From NCBI GenBank assembly GCA_900708905.1, contig CAADRB010000026.1:2160895-2224894 (forward strand): 64,000 bases of DNA, read 5' to 3'. The notes beneath the pieces were generated by a model. It searched no databases. It was not told the DNA's origin and saw nothing but the letters and a program-made list of their open reading frames with translations. Source of the DNA: Hymenolepis diminuta. Its lineage: Eukaryota > Platyhelminthes > Cestoda > Cyclophyllidea > Hymenolepididae. Numbering within the stretch: the first letter of the stretch is position 1; every line of letters starts with the position of its first letter. Positions 1-11,169 of the stretch are shown in pieces. The position numbers were made by a program, and so were the translations under genes.

Positions 1-90
1 CCTCACATTTGTCATTCCTGCCATCAATCAACCGAAGTAGTCATTCACTCTCTCAGTTTGAAAGTTAGAACGGATCGAGTGTTATCTCGG

Positions 91-129
<39 letters not shown>

Positions 130-152
130 TGTACATATATATATGTATATAA
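91..152. repeat. (TA)n microsatellite
   Basis: Near-perfect TA dinucleotide tract from about 93 to 123, followed by an imperfect ATATGTA-type continuation to about 152. Confidence 0.95.
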
Positions 153-293
153 TGAAAAATTATTCTACTACCTGGTACGTAAGTATGATTGCGTATCCAT
201 GGGAGTGACGTATGCATCGTACGTAAATGTGCACACGCTTATCCTTGTGTGTTCTGCGTGTAGTGTAGTGTAGTGTCATTGAAACATTTTTTC

Positions 294-301
294 TGACGTC
301 A
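294..301. promoter_or_regulatory. Perfect CRE palindrome TGACGTCA
   Basis: The full CREB/ATF consensus TGACGTCA is present. Half-sites with TGACGT occur nearby, around 206 and 721. In vertebrates SIK1 is a cAMP/CREB-induced gene, so a CRE in a SIK homologue's intron is a plausible regulatory site. Function is inference from sequence match only. Confidence 0.4.
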
Positions 302-1560
302 TACTCATTCCTCTTTTCACGAAAGTCAAAGGTGTACTTATTACCACTGAATTTTTTAAGTTCTCACGCACGAGTCTGATTAGACAACAGATTTATTGCT
401 GTCTGGGCTAGGTTTTATCGACGGGTTTTATACCTCGTCGTCGTAAACAAATTCTTAATTTCCCATGTATACTTTCTACTTTATGTATATTTCAGCAGTA
501 GTTATTTACTAGATAGCAAAAGAGTGTGTTGTCATGACGCTGTGATAGAGTTTATGTCATCGTTATAATGATGATCGTGGCTATATTGTCCTGCACGTTG
601 TGTTTGTGCTTGCATTTTTGTTGTTTACTGTTTGTGTGGAGAGGGGTTGATCTCGAATAAGCTTATTTACGCGGCTTTTTTCTCTTTCTGTCGTTGATTT
701 AGTCCTAGTTACAGAGCGGGTGACGTCCATGTTGTTGTTTTTTTTCGTGCGCATTTTCGTTGCGTCTCTCCTACTACGAGTTTATTTGTCCAATTTGATT
801 ACACTAGCAGCAGCAGAAGCAGTAGGAGGGTATGAAGAATTAGATTAGATAGCTAGACGTAACTTAATTAAACAGAAAATCAGGTGCTGTTAGATTCAAT
901 ATTTAAGGAAACCAGAAAGAGAAAATAATATCTTCAAAGAACTACGGAGTTATTATAAGGTACTTCCGTATTTTTAAATGGCATTTAGTCTAATTATTAT
1001 TTACAGTCATGGAAAAATATACGAGGTTGTATTTGAAATTTAGTTTATGCACATACATTCGTCTAAAATCACATGGTAGTTTTTATTGGTCGTTGATTGT
1101 GAGTTTTTTTCTTCTTTTCCTCTAATTTCGCGAAAATTACAACAGACTTCTTTTTTCTCCCTTTTTCTCGGTTTTCCTTCCTCTGCTTGCCTTTTTCTAC
1201 CGCCCGTGTAACGCCCCGGGTGTCTATAGAAGGAGAAGAATTATAAAATTTGATGACAGTCTATTGTGACTAGTGGACACTTTTATTGTGATTATTGTGT
1301 GTTGTGTCGAATACACACCAACCCACCATAACCGCGCTCTGTCTGGTTGCAATCTAGCTAGCTAGCTCTTGCGAATCACCCTGCCCTACTTACCTACCTT
1401 TTGACTCTTTGTGTCTGTCTATGCGACTCTACCTCACTCTTTCTCGTTTTATAGCTCTAGTCTAACTTCCAGCAGACACACGCTATATGGCTTGTGCGCG
1501 TGCACACAGACTGCCAATCTTGGCTGGGTGTTTGGCGAAGCACACGTGTACGTGTCGCAA

Positions 1561-1568
1561 TCACGTGA
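1561..1568. promoter_or_regulatory. M-box/E-box palindrome TCACGTGA just before a coding exon
   Basis: TCACGTGA followed by C gives a nine-of-ten match to the CLEAR consensus GTCACGTGAC bound by MiT/TFE and USF bHLH-zip factors. It lies 34 bases before the exon start at 1603. A second site of the same kind is at 4178-4187. Confidence 0.35.
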
Positions 1569-1602
1569 CTCTGTTCTAACCTCTCACTCTCTCACTCTGT
1601 AG

Positions 1603-4600
1603 GCTGGCAAACTCGACGAGACTGTGATCCAGATTATGGAGAACTCGGGCATTGATCGAGGTCAACTCCTTGAGGTAAATTATTTCCTCCTCTACTCTTA
1701 ATATCTTGTTCCTCAACCGTATTTTAACTCTGTTTGGTGTTCAATTTTAGTCGCTAAAACGCTGTGCATATGACCACTTAACTGCAACTTATCTTCTACT
1801 AGGAGAGTCCCTTCGAAAGAATAGACATAGCTTGTCTCAGACCCTAGCTCCTCGAACGGAAGAGATAGAGGTTCTATGTCAAGCGAGGAAGCGCCAATCC
1901 CAGCAACAACAACAGGTATTCCAGCATCATCAATACCAGCAACCTTACGCTCGTTCATCTTGCCCCTCCGGAGGTGCTGCTGTGGAACTCCTCTTCCAGC
2001 AGCACCTTCCCAATTGGCATCACCACCATCAGCTCCACAACCAGGATCGCAATGGACCCTCGACCTACTTTGATGTCAAGAATGAGCCCTCGATCTCGCT
2101 TGGAGCACCCAGTGCTGCGCCATTTGCTTGTGGGAGTGTCAGTCCCAATCCTAATGCTTTTGTCTGTCCGAATAGTGGTGGAAATGGGCTGACTAGTAGG
2201 GGAGATGCTCCGATCTATCCTTCATCTCATCCCCGTCAAGGCTTCCTATTTGGACCCACTCTACCTCTGGTTGTAGAGTTTTCAGTTCCTGGAACTGGGG
2301 TTGGTTTGCGCAGGACTGATGCTTCACCTTCTCCCCCCGGTTCTCCCATTAATTTGAGCAGCAGATGCACAGCAGAAAGCAGCAATGCTGGAGGGAATTG
2401 TGGAGGAGACTGTTTTGAATTTGACTGGTTGCCCTATCAATCGGAAGGAGTGGCTTCTTCCCCTGCACCTGTATTTTCATTTGGAGGGGAACTTACCCCC
2501 AAAGTGAGTTTTGAATTGGCTTGCAGTGCGTAGCTCAGGAAAGTGCATTCCTAACAGTAAGCTGTAATTACAGCGCTTTCGTTTATAGGAATGCGAATGG
2601 GGTGTTTTTTTGGGTTAATAAATGAATCATAAATGGATGGCTTGATATACTGGCGACAGCATACCTTTTTATTGGAAATGAGAGCGCTTAATCCCATTTA
2701 TATTGCGGATAATAATCGATACAGATCTCAAATAATCCTTGTCGATCGAGGTTGTACTCGATCTTAGAATCTTAGCTTCATTTACTAAGATCTGATCTTG
2801 AACTTGCTCTGTACAATACCTTCATTAGGCGGATTTTTCTAATGCACTGGTAGGTAAATGAATGCACCGGGTTAATCATGTGATTACCTAGTAAGAGTAA
2901 TATGTAGATCTATTCAATACTGATGTTCTCTCATGAGTAGTATTCTTTCAGTTTTTGGTGCAACCGCACAGTTTGCCTTATCCTTTATCAGAAGTCTAAC
3001 CTTAATATTCCTGCAGGCATTTATAGACTTCATAAACGGCTAAAATGAAGAATCAGTGACTTTCCTTTGACCTCTGTCTGACATCACTTTCCATAAGAAG
3101 GATTTCATTCGTTTATGCTATTGAGCGACTTACTGACGCAACGAAGCCTTGAAGCTTTTAGTCTGCTTAAATGATCATCTTAAGGAGGATTTTAAATAAC
3201 TTTTTTTATAGTTCAATCCTAAATAATGTAGGAACTGAACTGCCTGCAAGCCTAAAGTAAACAGATAAAGACGATGATAGTTCAAGGTACTGTAGATATA
3301 CAACAAGCGGAGTTCATTTGGTGATATAGCAGTGTGTACCTAAAACAGCTATATTCCATACTAAAGTTGGAAAGTTTTACTTGAAGGTAAAATCCGCGAC
3401 GCTTAATCGAGTAACCTGATGGATCACTATTTCTAAGTGTTTAAGAGCTTCCTGCAAGAATTGGTCAAATTTCAATTGAAATACTTGGACTAGGAAAAGT
3501 AAAGATGCTGAATTTAGTCGGTCGGGGTTAGGGTAATAACTAACGCCTGGCCAGTTACAGTGAGTATTCAAGCGGGTAAAAGAGAGTTAAGGTACACAGG
3601 CGATGAGTGGGCAGCTTAGGAGCAGGTGTATGACCAGTGTTGTGAGTCACTTGGGCAAGGGTGCGCGTGAGGACATGAGTGCGAGTGTTCTTTTAATGAA
3701 ACGGGACAGTTATAGAAGAGAGGGGATGAGAATCAATAGACGTGAGAAGTAGGGGTTTTGCGTCACAGGGACATAAAGATGTCACTGCGGCTTCGTGGAC
3801 GAACAATTGAGATATTGTTATAGAGGATGCGAATGAAGAGTAATTTTTGAAATGCATAGAGGATCATCCTTCAAGTCAGAATGGTCACACGGGATAAGAT
3901 ACACGTCAGCATACCAAGTTTTCCACTTGTCAAATTTTGGCGGAGTAGGTCGACAAAAGTGCATTTTCATTATTAGTCGGACAAATTCCAAAGTCAATTG
4001 TAACCATTAATTTNNNNNNNNNNNNNNNNNNNGGGGGACGGATGCGTGTATACCATTTCCTTCCTGTGTTCAGAGGGAGAGCTAAAATTATACTTGCGAA
4101 ATTAGCCCCACCTTGCTCGCTTGCGTAAGGCTATATGAGAGTTTTAATATCTTGGTTACTCGTGTTTGGACTCTCGGGTCACGTGACGTCAGGTATTCGT
4201 ATAAACGCGCAATACGCGTGTATTTTGTTAGAAAATGTTTTGGAATAAAAGTCTGCTATTGAGATCTAACCATGTGTCTTAATTTTCTACAGCAGAGCAC
4301 TCAATCAGTGTTAGGTGGTCCTTCTTTCCCAATCAATCCATTGTCTGCAGGAAATGCTCCAGTATTCCCCCTCTCTGCATATGCCCCAAATCCCTTCAGC
4401 ACCCATCCGAAAACTCCGCTCCCACCCGGTACTAATCCTCACGAGACCGATCTCACTTTTATTCAACCCAAATCAGTGACCATGCCTTCTACATCAGTTT
4501 TAACTCATCCTCATTCCGACTCCCACAATCAACCATCCTCTATCCATCGTTTAACCAGCCATCAACGTCGGTACAGTGCCATAGGGGCTTCATCGCGTCT

Positions 4601-5150
4601 CTTGCCCCTTCCTGCATCTCTTATCCAATGCCCGTGTGACTCACAACACCTCTACGAGAAATGCGTCAACGATGAACACACTAGTGGTCTTGGAAGCTCT
4701 ATTGAAGCTGATTCCCATCATTCGAGCTTTTCTCAGCCTACAGCAGCTGCTTCCCTTGCTTCAGCTCTTTCCCATGCTTCTCATTTCACTCCGATGGAAA
4801 CAGGAGGTATAAATGAAGATATAGGAATAGATATCCCCTCGACAGCAAGAGTTCATCGTAAGAGAATTTCAGCGCACTCACCGTTGATCCATCCAGCCTC
4901 GTGTTCTGCAACTTCTCCCGCTGCTGCTCTAGCAGCTGCCGCTGCTTTAGCAATGGGAGGTTGTCCAAGAAGGAAGTTCGGTGTTATTGAACGACCTCCC
5001 GCATTGACGGAACAGTTAGGTAGGTTCCAGTTCCAACAGATGATGGCTGGTGGCACGCCGAAGCAGTCACAACCAACCCAACAAATACCAACTTCATATC
5101 TCGCACACCACCTCAAACAGCAACAGCCATTTAACAGCATGAACTTTTGA
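1603..5150 (+). CDS. Salt-inducible kinase (SIK) homologue, C-terminal half (UBA-like domain and tail); 5' part outside window
   Basis: Three exons are visible: 1603-1674, 1751-2503 and 4293-5150, giving 560 codons with TGA at 5148-5150. All junctions are phase 0 with GT..AG borders (intron 1675-1750 is 76 bp; intron 2504-4292 is 1789 bp). The first two exons join inside a UBA-like domain: IMENSGIDRGQLLE in exon 1, then YDHLTATYLLL in exon 2. This matches the UBA (AIS) region placed directly after the kinase domain in SIK proteins, where the order is Ile-Asp-Arg, Glu-Ser-Leu, Tyr-x-His, then a YLLL helix. After it come a Gln-rich run (SQQQQQ), a His cluster (HHHH), SPPGSP, an Ala-rich stretch and a Gln-rich C-terminus. 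HQRRYSAIG (about 4558) and HRKRISAHS (about 4852) are RRxS/RKRxS sites of the PKA/14-3-3 type that regulate SIKs. MARK-type kinases also carry UBA domains, but the wording here fits SIK better. The catalytic domain cannot be checked. Confidence 0.75.
1675..1750 (+). other. 76-bp intron splitting the UBA-like domain
   Basis: It starts GTAAAT after a Leu-Glu codon pair and ends in TTTTAG before Ser-Leu-Lys. Removing it restores a continuous UBA-like helix set. Phase 0. Confidence 0.85.
3520..3873 (-). mobile_element. Solo LTR, same family as the Gypsy element at 7932-12178
   Basis: The two ends match the 200-bp LTRs of the downstream element: on the plus strand GGTCGGGGTTA at the left edge (TGTTGGGGTTA in the element) and GATCATCCTTCA at the right edge. 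The shared internal block GGGACATAAAGATGTCACTG also matches. The copy is about 354 bp, with roughly 150 bp of extra sequence between the ends, so it represents a longer LTR variant. It lies inside the SIK intron, with the element orientation antisense to the gene. No gag-pol remains beside it. Confidence 0.7.
4014..4032. other. Assembly gap (19 N)
   Basis: Run of 19 undetermined bases inside the SIK intron. Confidence 1.
4178..4191. promoter_or_regulatory. Overlapping CLEAR/E-box and CRE composite
   Basis: GTCACGTGAC (4178-4187), a full match to the MiT/TFE CLEAR consensus, overlaps a perfect CRE TGACGTCA (4184-4191). It sits about 100 bp before the last coding exon of the SIK-like gene. bHLH-zip and CREB factors could compete for such a composite. 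Seen by sequence match; activity is inference. Confidence 0.4.
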
Positions 5151-5909
5151 CAGAAATATATACGTATATGTGAACGTGTATTACTGCTTATACCACTTGC
5201 CCTATTACATACAATATCTACACATCCTTGCTATTTTCTCCCTCTCCTCTCTTACTCTCCATATATGTACTTTTGTTCTCCGTGTCTGTGTGTTTAATCG
5301 TCCATATTCTTTCAGTCTCATCTCTCCTATCCTTCCATATCCCATTTCACCATCGACCCCCTCCCTCTCTTGCTGGTTATTCTCGTGATCTTTACTCTCT
5401 CAATTGCATCTGATACTTGTGTAAATAATATATACTTCATATAATGACTTCCGATGGTGATTTATGCCAATAGAAAGTGGCTGTTAAAACTTCTTATAGT
5501 TGGAGAGTTAGCTTATAGCAAGATTTAGATATTAGGAGAGGGAACTGCAACTAATTGCCACCAATACTATGCTCAGAGCTCTACTTTGCTCAGTTTTAGA
5601 AGTCATTTGAAAATTTTTAGAAAGCCACTCGCATAGTGAAAAGTTTGAAGGGAGTGGCAATTCCATGTGTTCTAGTAAGCAATGTTAATTCCTGGAACAT
5701 AAATTGTTATAAGGTAGTGCTCTCAGACGAATAATTGGTTCGCCCTAGCCTATCCCTTTGGTTACCAGTAGTGGTTATAAGCAAACATATTGGTTTTTAT
5801 GGGAGATGGTTATTCGCTTGCACTAACCCCATTTTTTTCCAGGGCTGAGAAAAGACCGAGGACTAGATTTGTAGACATGACATTATTTAACTCAGAATGT
5901 TTGAATAAA
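5151..5909 (+). other. Probable 3' UTR of the SIK-like gene
   Basis: A pyrimidine-rich stretch (about 5200-5410) follows the stop codon. The first canonical AATAAA I see downstream is at 5904-5909. The actual cleavage site is not determinable here. Confidence 0.4.
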
Positions 5910-7931
5910 GGGAAAATCAGGCTTAACCACAGTAGCAAGTAAGCTGAGAAGATTGAGAGGTTATTAGGGGTGGAACGGGGCATATTTCGAAGGTCGAGAG
6001 TATATCCAGTGCCATTGCATTTGTTATTCAGGTATAATCGAGGATATCAAGGTGAATGTTGGAAATAAAATGCTATCAGCGTCTGACTTGAAGCGAAAGA
6101 AAGTATTCTGAAGTGGGCCTTATGAGATGGCATTGTGCTGGTCTTTTAAGTCACAGATTACGTTGTTAATACTCACCAGGGCATATTCTGTGATGTAAAT
6201 AGTAATAGCGCTGCCTAATTTTGGTCAACAGGACGAGTGGTAGAATGTGTTTCTCTGAAGAGCAATTCCAGGATGGCTTTCATCAACTCAAGTAAATGAA
6301 GACTTCCGACGAATGACAGTTTTGCCAATTATGTGAAGCAACCTATAGAGACTGGTTCCATATCTCTCTGGCTTGATTAGCGATAACCGGGATATATGCG
6401 TCCTTAGAAATAAAGGTAAAATCGGTGTTAATCTCCAAGCCCGCGAACTAATTTGAGTGGTCATATTGCAGTGAGTAAAAGCTAGAAGCACAAGTTTAAG
6501 TGGTGAGTTTGAGCCCAGTTCTCTGATTATTCTTTCTATGTTTATAATTATACACCCAAATCTACCACTACAATCCTGACTAGTATCACATCTTGATAAG
6601 CTCTAGGTGATCATCATTTTCGCATCCGTATTTAAATAAAGAGACACCCGTGTCATATCGACTCCGGGGCGCTTTCGCTCTAGTTTTGGACACGCAGACG
6701 ACGGATTGTCTACTGTTCAACCACACTGAAGATAGCCAAAGGACCATCACCACGAAAACACTATTGGAAATGTGTCTCTGCGTGTGAACTAGTAAATTGT
6801 TTATCTAATGTCTATGATTTGCACGTATTGAGTGTATGTTGTGATCCTCCATCTGGTAAAAAACCTCCATCAACACAACTTGTTTCACACACAATCTCAA
6901 TCAGAAGCAGCTAATTACTGAATGATCCTGTTTAGCCAGTTCTTACGCGGGTGCCATATTACCTTTTTCTAATGACTCTTTTAGTTATTTCGCCGAGAAA
7001 GAATAAAAAATTTCATGTCGTTTATGGCTGAAGGAGAAATTATGCTTTACAGACTCCTGAAGTTCTTCTGAATTTTATAACAAAAATTAACGTGCTTTAT
7101 TGTGCTTTAATTAAATTGTTCAAGAACGTAGGTGGTCATCTTGAGACCAAGTCAACTATTTTGAGCCCGAAAGATAACAATCTTACCAATTATAATCACC
7201 TTGAAAACTGTCCAATTGAAACTGCCCATTTGAGGTATCAGCCCATTCAAATAAATTACACTTTTATTTAACATGAAAGGCAAACTTTTTAAAATACAAA
7301 TGGGAGATATTTCACCCGGTCCATACAATTCGCTTTTTGAGCAAAAAAACTTTAATCAAATCAGTAAATCCAAATTCATTTTAATAACTTGCTGTAAAAT
7401 TTAAAGTTATGCTACAGAGACCAGGCGTTTTATAATTTTGTTTAAAAATTTGACTACACTTTCAGGGAAGGTCTGGGAAATTTAATGAATGAAAATATTA
7501 GATTCATCTGTTCATAATGGATTTTTCAAAGAGACGCATTATACTTGGAGCGGTAACAGCGTTAGTGGAGTGCATAACAACTTCATTAAACATTGTTTTA
7601 TTGACATATTCACCACTTGTCAAGAATTTAATTGGAACACTTTGTAAACCGTAATAAATTCTCAGATAAATATAGAGATATAGGAAATTCAAACCCGAGG
7701 TCATTTTTCAGAATGAGCGGGAGGGAATAATAGTTCCTATTAGTACGATAATGTGTAAGGTCATTGAAAAGAAACACCTCATAAAGATCTCCAGACGTTT
7801 CAGTGCTTAAGAACGTGCCAAGTTGTGGTTACACCACAGAGCTCGGAAAAAACCAGTTGTCCGAATGTATAGATGGTGATGTGCCATTACAGATGTAAAC
7901 AATCAGAAAGATGCGTGGATAGCCAATAATT
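5910..7931. other. Intergenic sequence
   Basis: AT-rich with no coding signal. It contains a SINE-like copy near 6126-6260 (listed separately) and a short GC-richer patch at about 6650-6790 preceded by TATTTAAATA, which could be a promoter remnant or an unrecognised repeat. Otherwise I see nothing. Confidence 0.5.
6126..6260 (+). repeat. tRNA-derived SINE-like repeat, family B, copy 1
   Basis: It aligns by eye with 33484-33620: both have a tRNA-like head (tgg..a.tgtgc ... ttacg.ggt/gtt.aat) and then the shared block GGTCAACA followed by AGAATGTG. This copy is more decayed than the other. Boundaries are approximate. Confidence 0.4.
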
Positions 7932-8131
7932 TGTTGGGGTTAAAATAACAACTAACGGCTGACAGCTATGGAAAATGGAGAATCGATAAACTTGTCTAGA
8001 TATAAAAGATAGGGGTTTGAGTCATAGGGACATAAAGATATCACTGTGACTTTGTGAGCGAGAAACTGAAGTACTTTCATGAGGATGAGAATAGGGAGTA
8101 AGTTTGGGAATGCATAGAGGACCATCCTTCA
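7932..8131 (-). repeat. 3' LTR of the Gypsy element
   Basis: 200 bp; reads TGTTGGGGTTA... ...ATCCTTCA on the plus strand. It is preceded in element orientation by a purine-rich tract. About 85% identical to the 5' LTR by eye count. Confidence 0.9.
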
Positions 8132-8148
8132 GCCTCCTCCCAGCCTTT
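8132..8148 (-). promoter_or_regulatory. Polypurine tract of the Gypsy element
   Basis: On the minus strand AAAGGCTGGGAGGAGGC immediately precedes the TGAAGGATGG start of the 3' LTR, the expected position for priming plus-strand DNA synthesis. Confidence 0.75.
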
Positions 8149-8439
8149 AGATATGTAAAAAGGAAGCAAATTTCCGGCTGTGAATTGGTCCTAGTGTAAT
8201 TGTCCTGTTCAAGCCGTATATCTTACGCCTCGGGAGGCCGTAGAGAATTAGATGAGGAAAGCTAAGTTTGCATGCAACGGAAGAATAAAACAGTGTAAGA
8301 ATAGTAAACACAAAAATAAATTGAAATGGGGAATGCAGGAAAATTAATCGGAACGTCATGAATAACAAGCAATCAATAGAAAATGAGAATTGAAAAGGAA
8401 AGGATTATTATAAAATTAGCAAGAGCAGGTAATAAAGAG
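8149..8439 (-). other. Non-coding 3' part of the Gypsy element
   Basis: Lies between the end of pol and the polypurine tract. No domain is visible; the open frame here looks like chance. Confidence 0.6.
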
Positions 8440-10800
8440 TGAATGGGAAGCATACGAGTTTGAAGAGAAGCAAATCTGGAAAACGTACATGCCTTCCACT
8501 ACGAGTAGCCGGCATTGGTTTTTCCGTTCCCTTGATTGGAGGGTCTGGAGGAAACATTGTAACTGTAGTGTTTTCAGTTACAAGATTGTTAAGAAGGGCA
8601 GATTTCACGCAATTCATAGAAACAACAGGTTCTTTGCCATTTTGAAGGAAAGTGAAAGTCTTTTCGCCTCTTTGAAAGACCGGGAAAGGGCCATCATAAA
8701 TCGGCTGGAGATTTTTACGGATAGCATCATGGCGAAGAAAAATATGGGAACGGGATTATAAATCAGTGGGTATAAAAATGGGGTTGGAAACAGGGTGGGT
8801 CGGGAGGACATGTAGATTTTGCATGTGGGAAAATAAACGTTCAACATAATTTACAGGACTTGGCCGAGGGGAATCATTAGAAGAGGATAAAAATTGGCTC
8901 TGGAGTTTGAGGGGGCTCCAAAAACCATTTCTGTGGCGGAACAATTAAGGTCATCTTCAACAACTGCTCGAATAACAAGTAGGGCCAAAGATAGGGCTTC
9001 TGTTCACCGTTCTGTTGTGCAGTGTGCAGTAACGGCTGCTTTCAGCTGGCGGCGAAAATTCTTGACCAAACCATTAGCTTATGGGTGTAATACAGTTGTG
9101 CTAATCAGACTTGCTCCAAGAAATTAGTTAGCTTGAAGAAGAGATGAAACTCAAATTGTATTCCACGATTGGCAGTTATGGTAGAAGGCACAACAAATGT
9201 AGTGATCTATCTCTCTACGAAGATTCTGGTGACTGTCTCACAAATCAAGTCACACATAGGAAAAGCGTCTTGTCATCGAGAGAAACAGTCGACACAAGTT
9301 AGGAGATAGGAAAAACATTCAAGAGTGGGAGAGGATCAACTATATCAATATGAACGTGGTCAAATCTGAAATCTGGTAGTGGAAATGTTCCGAGAGGGGT
9401 TTCATTGTGTCTATGAACTTTCGCTCGCTGGCACACTTGACAAATTTGTGACGTTTTTGTAACAAATGTAACAAGTGCCAGGCGAAACGAGTTTTGCTGT
9501 TACACGTTTGCTGGGTGTGAGAGATTGTGAAGAGATTCGAAAACCAGACGTCGGAAAGCTTTTGGGACAAAAGGTCTTGGTAAACCTGTTGAAACATCAC
9601 ATGGTATCAAATCTGGAGTTTTCGACGATAGAACGTCTTTAAACTGAACAGAAATTGGACGATTTCGGAGTTCTTGGAGCTCGGAGTGGGTCTTTTCAGC
9701 TTCATAGAAGGAGCAAAATCAGCAGCTTTTGTTACTGCTTCGACATCGGCTCGAGAAAGACAATCAACGACAATATTATCTGTGTTTTTAACATGTCTGA
9801 TATCGTTGGTGAACTGTAGAATGTAATCGAGGTGCCAGGTTTCGCGTGGAGAATAACAGCCAGAACTGGCTCAGCTGGCATATGTCAAGGGCCTGTGGTT
9901 GGTGAGGATCGAGAATTTTCGACCTTCCAGAAGATATCGGAAATGTTCCACCGCCTTGTAGACCGCCAAAAGCTCCGCTCAAAAGCGCTGTAACGTGTCT
10001 GAGTGGGTGTTACATTAGTAGAGAAAAAGGCAAGGGATTGTACTACATCTACTTTCCTTTGTTCCAGTATTGTGTCAACGGCAACATGGGAAGCGTCTGT
10101 GGATAGCGTTAGGATTGCCTCTGGTTTTTTTGGATATATAAGTGTTGAACAATCTCTTAAAGGGTTTTAACTTCTTCGAAAGATGTTACAGCACCAGGAT
10201 GTCATCGATATGGGCAAAAACAAAATAGAGACAATGCAACACAATCAATAAAGCGTCGGAAAATTTGGGCTGTGTTGCGCAAACCAAATGGGGTGGAAAT
10301 AGCGGTTTTGGAGATATCTGCTTCGACCATAGGAACCAGGTTATAAGCGCGGACAAGATCGATTTTGGAGAAGATCTTCTTATTCCGAAGATCGGATGAG
10401 AAGTCTTGTATATTAGGTCTGGGGTAATTGTCTGAGACTGTAAGTGCACGGTAGTCACCACAAGGACGCCAATCACCAGATTTCTTAAGAACCATCTGGA
10501 GAGCGAATGACCAATTACTGGAAGAATGATAAATAATATCCAGATCAAGCATGTGTTAGAATTCATCCTCGGTGATCTTATACCGGGTGGGAGAAAGACA
10601 ACGGATTCGATCTTTGACAGATTTCCCATGGATAATGATAGAATGAGTAACAGAGTGATTTATAGATTTGCCACGACAAACAGAGTTGGTGAGGTTAGGC
10701 AAATTTTTTAGGATAGGGTAGAAGGGAGACTCAGAAGCTTGAATACAGGTTATAGAACAATAGTTGGGACGGGATATTCGGTACACTTGGAATAAAGGTT
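8440..10800 (-). pseudogene. Broken pol: reverse transcriptase, RNase H, integrase
   Basis: Reading the minus strand from 10800 down: reverse transcriptase with [25 protein letters not shown] and, in another frame, a Y/F-x-DD active site as AHIDDILVL (about 10190); RNase H with STDASHVAV (about 10095) and a TNHRPL where TDH.PL is usual (about 9895); the DCLSRADV linker (about 9765); integrase zinc finger (LFTISH, then CQVCQRAKVHRH, about 9520-9400) and a first catalytic Asp in HVHIDIVDPLP (about 9335); the GPY/F-like DGPFPVF (about 8670); and a TRSGRHVRFPD tail (about 8490). Several frameshifts and in-frame stops separate these pieces, so no full polyprotein can be made. Confidence 0.88.
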
Positions 10801-11110
10801 TGTTAGGAGGTCAAGTAACTTTTTCCTGCAGAGATCAAGAAGGCCGAGGTGATAGAGGAAATCAACGCCATTAATTGGTTTGGAGACGTCGGCAATGATG
10901 AAAATCCAGCGGAAGGTTCTGCATAGTTCAAAGTCCGGAGTGACAGATTTCTGGCCATATGTCTTTATGGGAGAAAAGTTGGTGGCTGCTAGATAAGAGG
11001 GTGATTCTAGGAAGTTCGATCAGAGCGATGTACGAAAGTCTCTGCTGTGGAATCTATCAAATAAGATGTGTCGGAATTTTGATGGTGAAGGAAAAGGGAG
11101 TTAGTATCAG
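10800..11110 (-). pseudogene. Broken aspartic protease and linker of the Gypsy element
   Basis: The retroviral-type aspartic protease signature survives as LIDSTAETFVHR (about 11055), where the family has D-T/S-G-A; the Gly is replaced by Thr. It is followed by TNFSPIKTYGQKSV and FRWIFIIADVSKPINGVDFL, the usual spacer between protease and reverse transcriptase in this group. Frames change between pieces. Confidence 0.8.
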
Positions 11111-11169
11111 TTTTCGCAATCACTGCTGAGCTTGGTCGTTTTCCGACTGAGCCTGGAATTGATAGGGCA

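Larger units (their letters stand above)
1..1602 (+). other. Intron of the SIK-like gene, upstream of the first visible exon
   Basis: This stretch ends in a pyrimidine-rich run and TAG directly before the exon at 1603. No kinase-domain motif is visible in any frame, so the kinase exons must lie upstream of the window. It holds a TA microsatellite (91-152), a short pentanucleotide run (259-277), a perfect CRE palindrome at 294-301 and an E-box palindrome at 1561-1568. An alternative promoter within it is possible but not shown. Confidence 0.6.
2504..4292 (+). other. 1.8-kb intron of the SIK-like gene
   Basis: Donor GTGAGT follows Pro-Lys; the acceptor is TTCTACAG at 4292. Reading through the donor adds only nine residues before TAG at 2531-2533, and an AATAAA lies at 2617-2622, so an intronic polyadenylation product is conceivable. 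The intron contains a solo LTR (3520-3873), a 19-base assembly gap (4014-4032) and an overlapping E-box/CRE composite (4178-4191). The remainder shows nothing I can name. Confidence 0.8.

Noticed and set aside
1411..1602. 63-codon plus-strand open frame before the first SIK exon
   Set aside because: Its stop is exactly the TAG of the splice acceptor at 1602, and the sequence is Ser/Thr/Leu-rich pyrimidine tract translation. It is intron.
8439..9127. Plus-strand open frames of 68-90 codons
   Set aside because: Antisense shadows of the broken integrase and pol tail of the Gypsy element.
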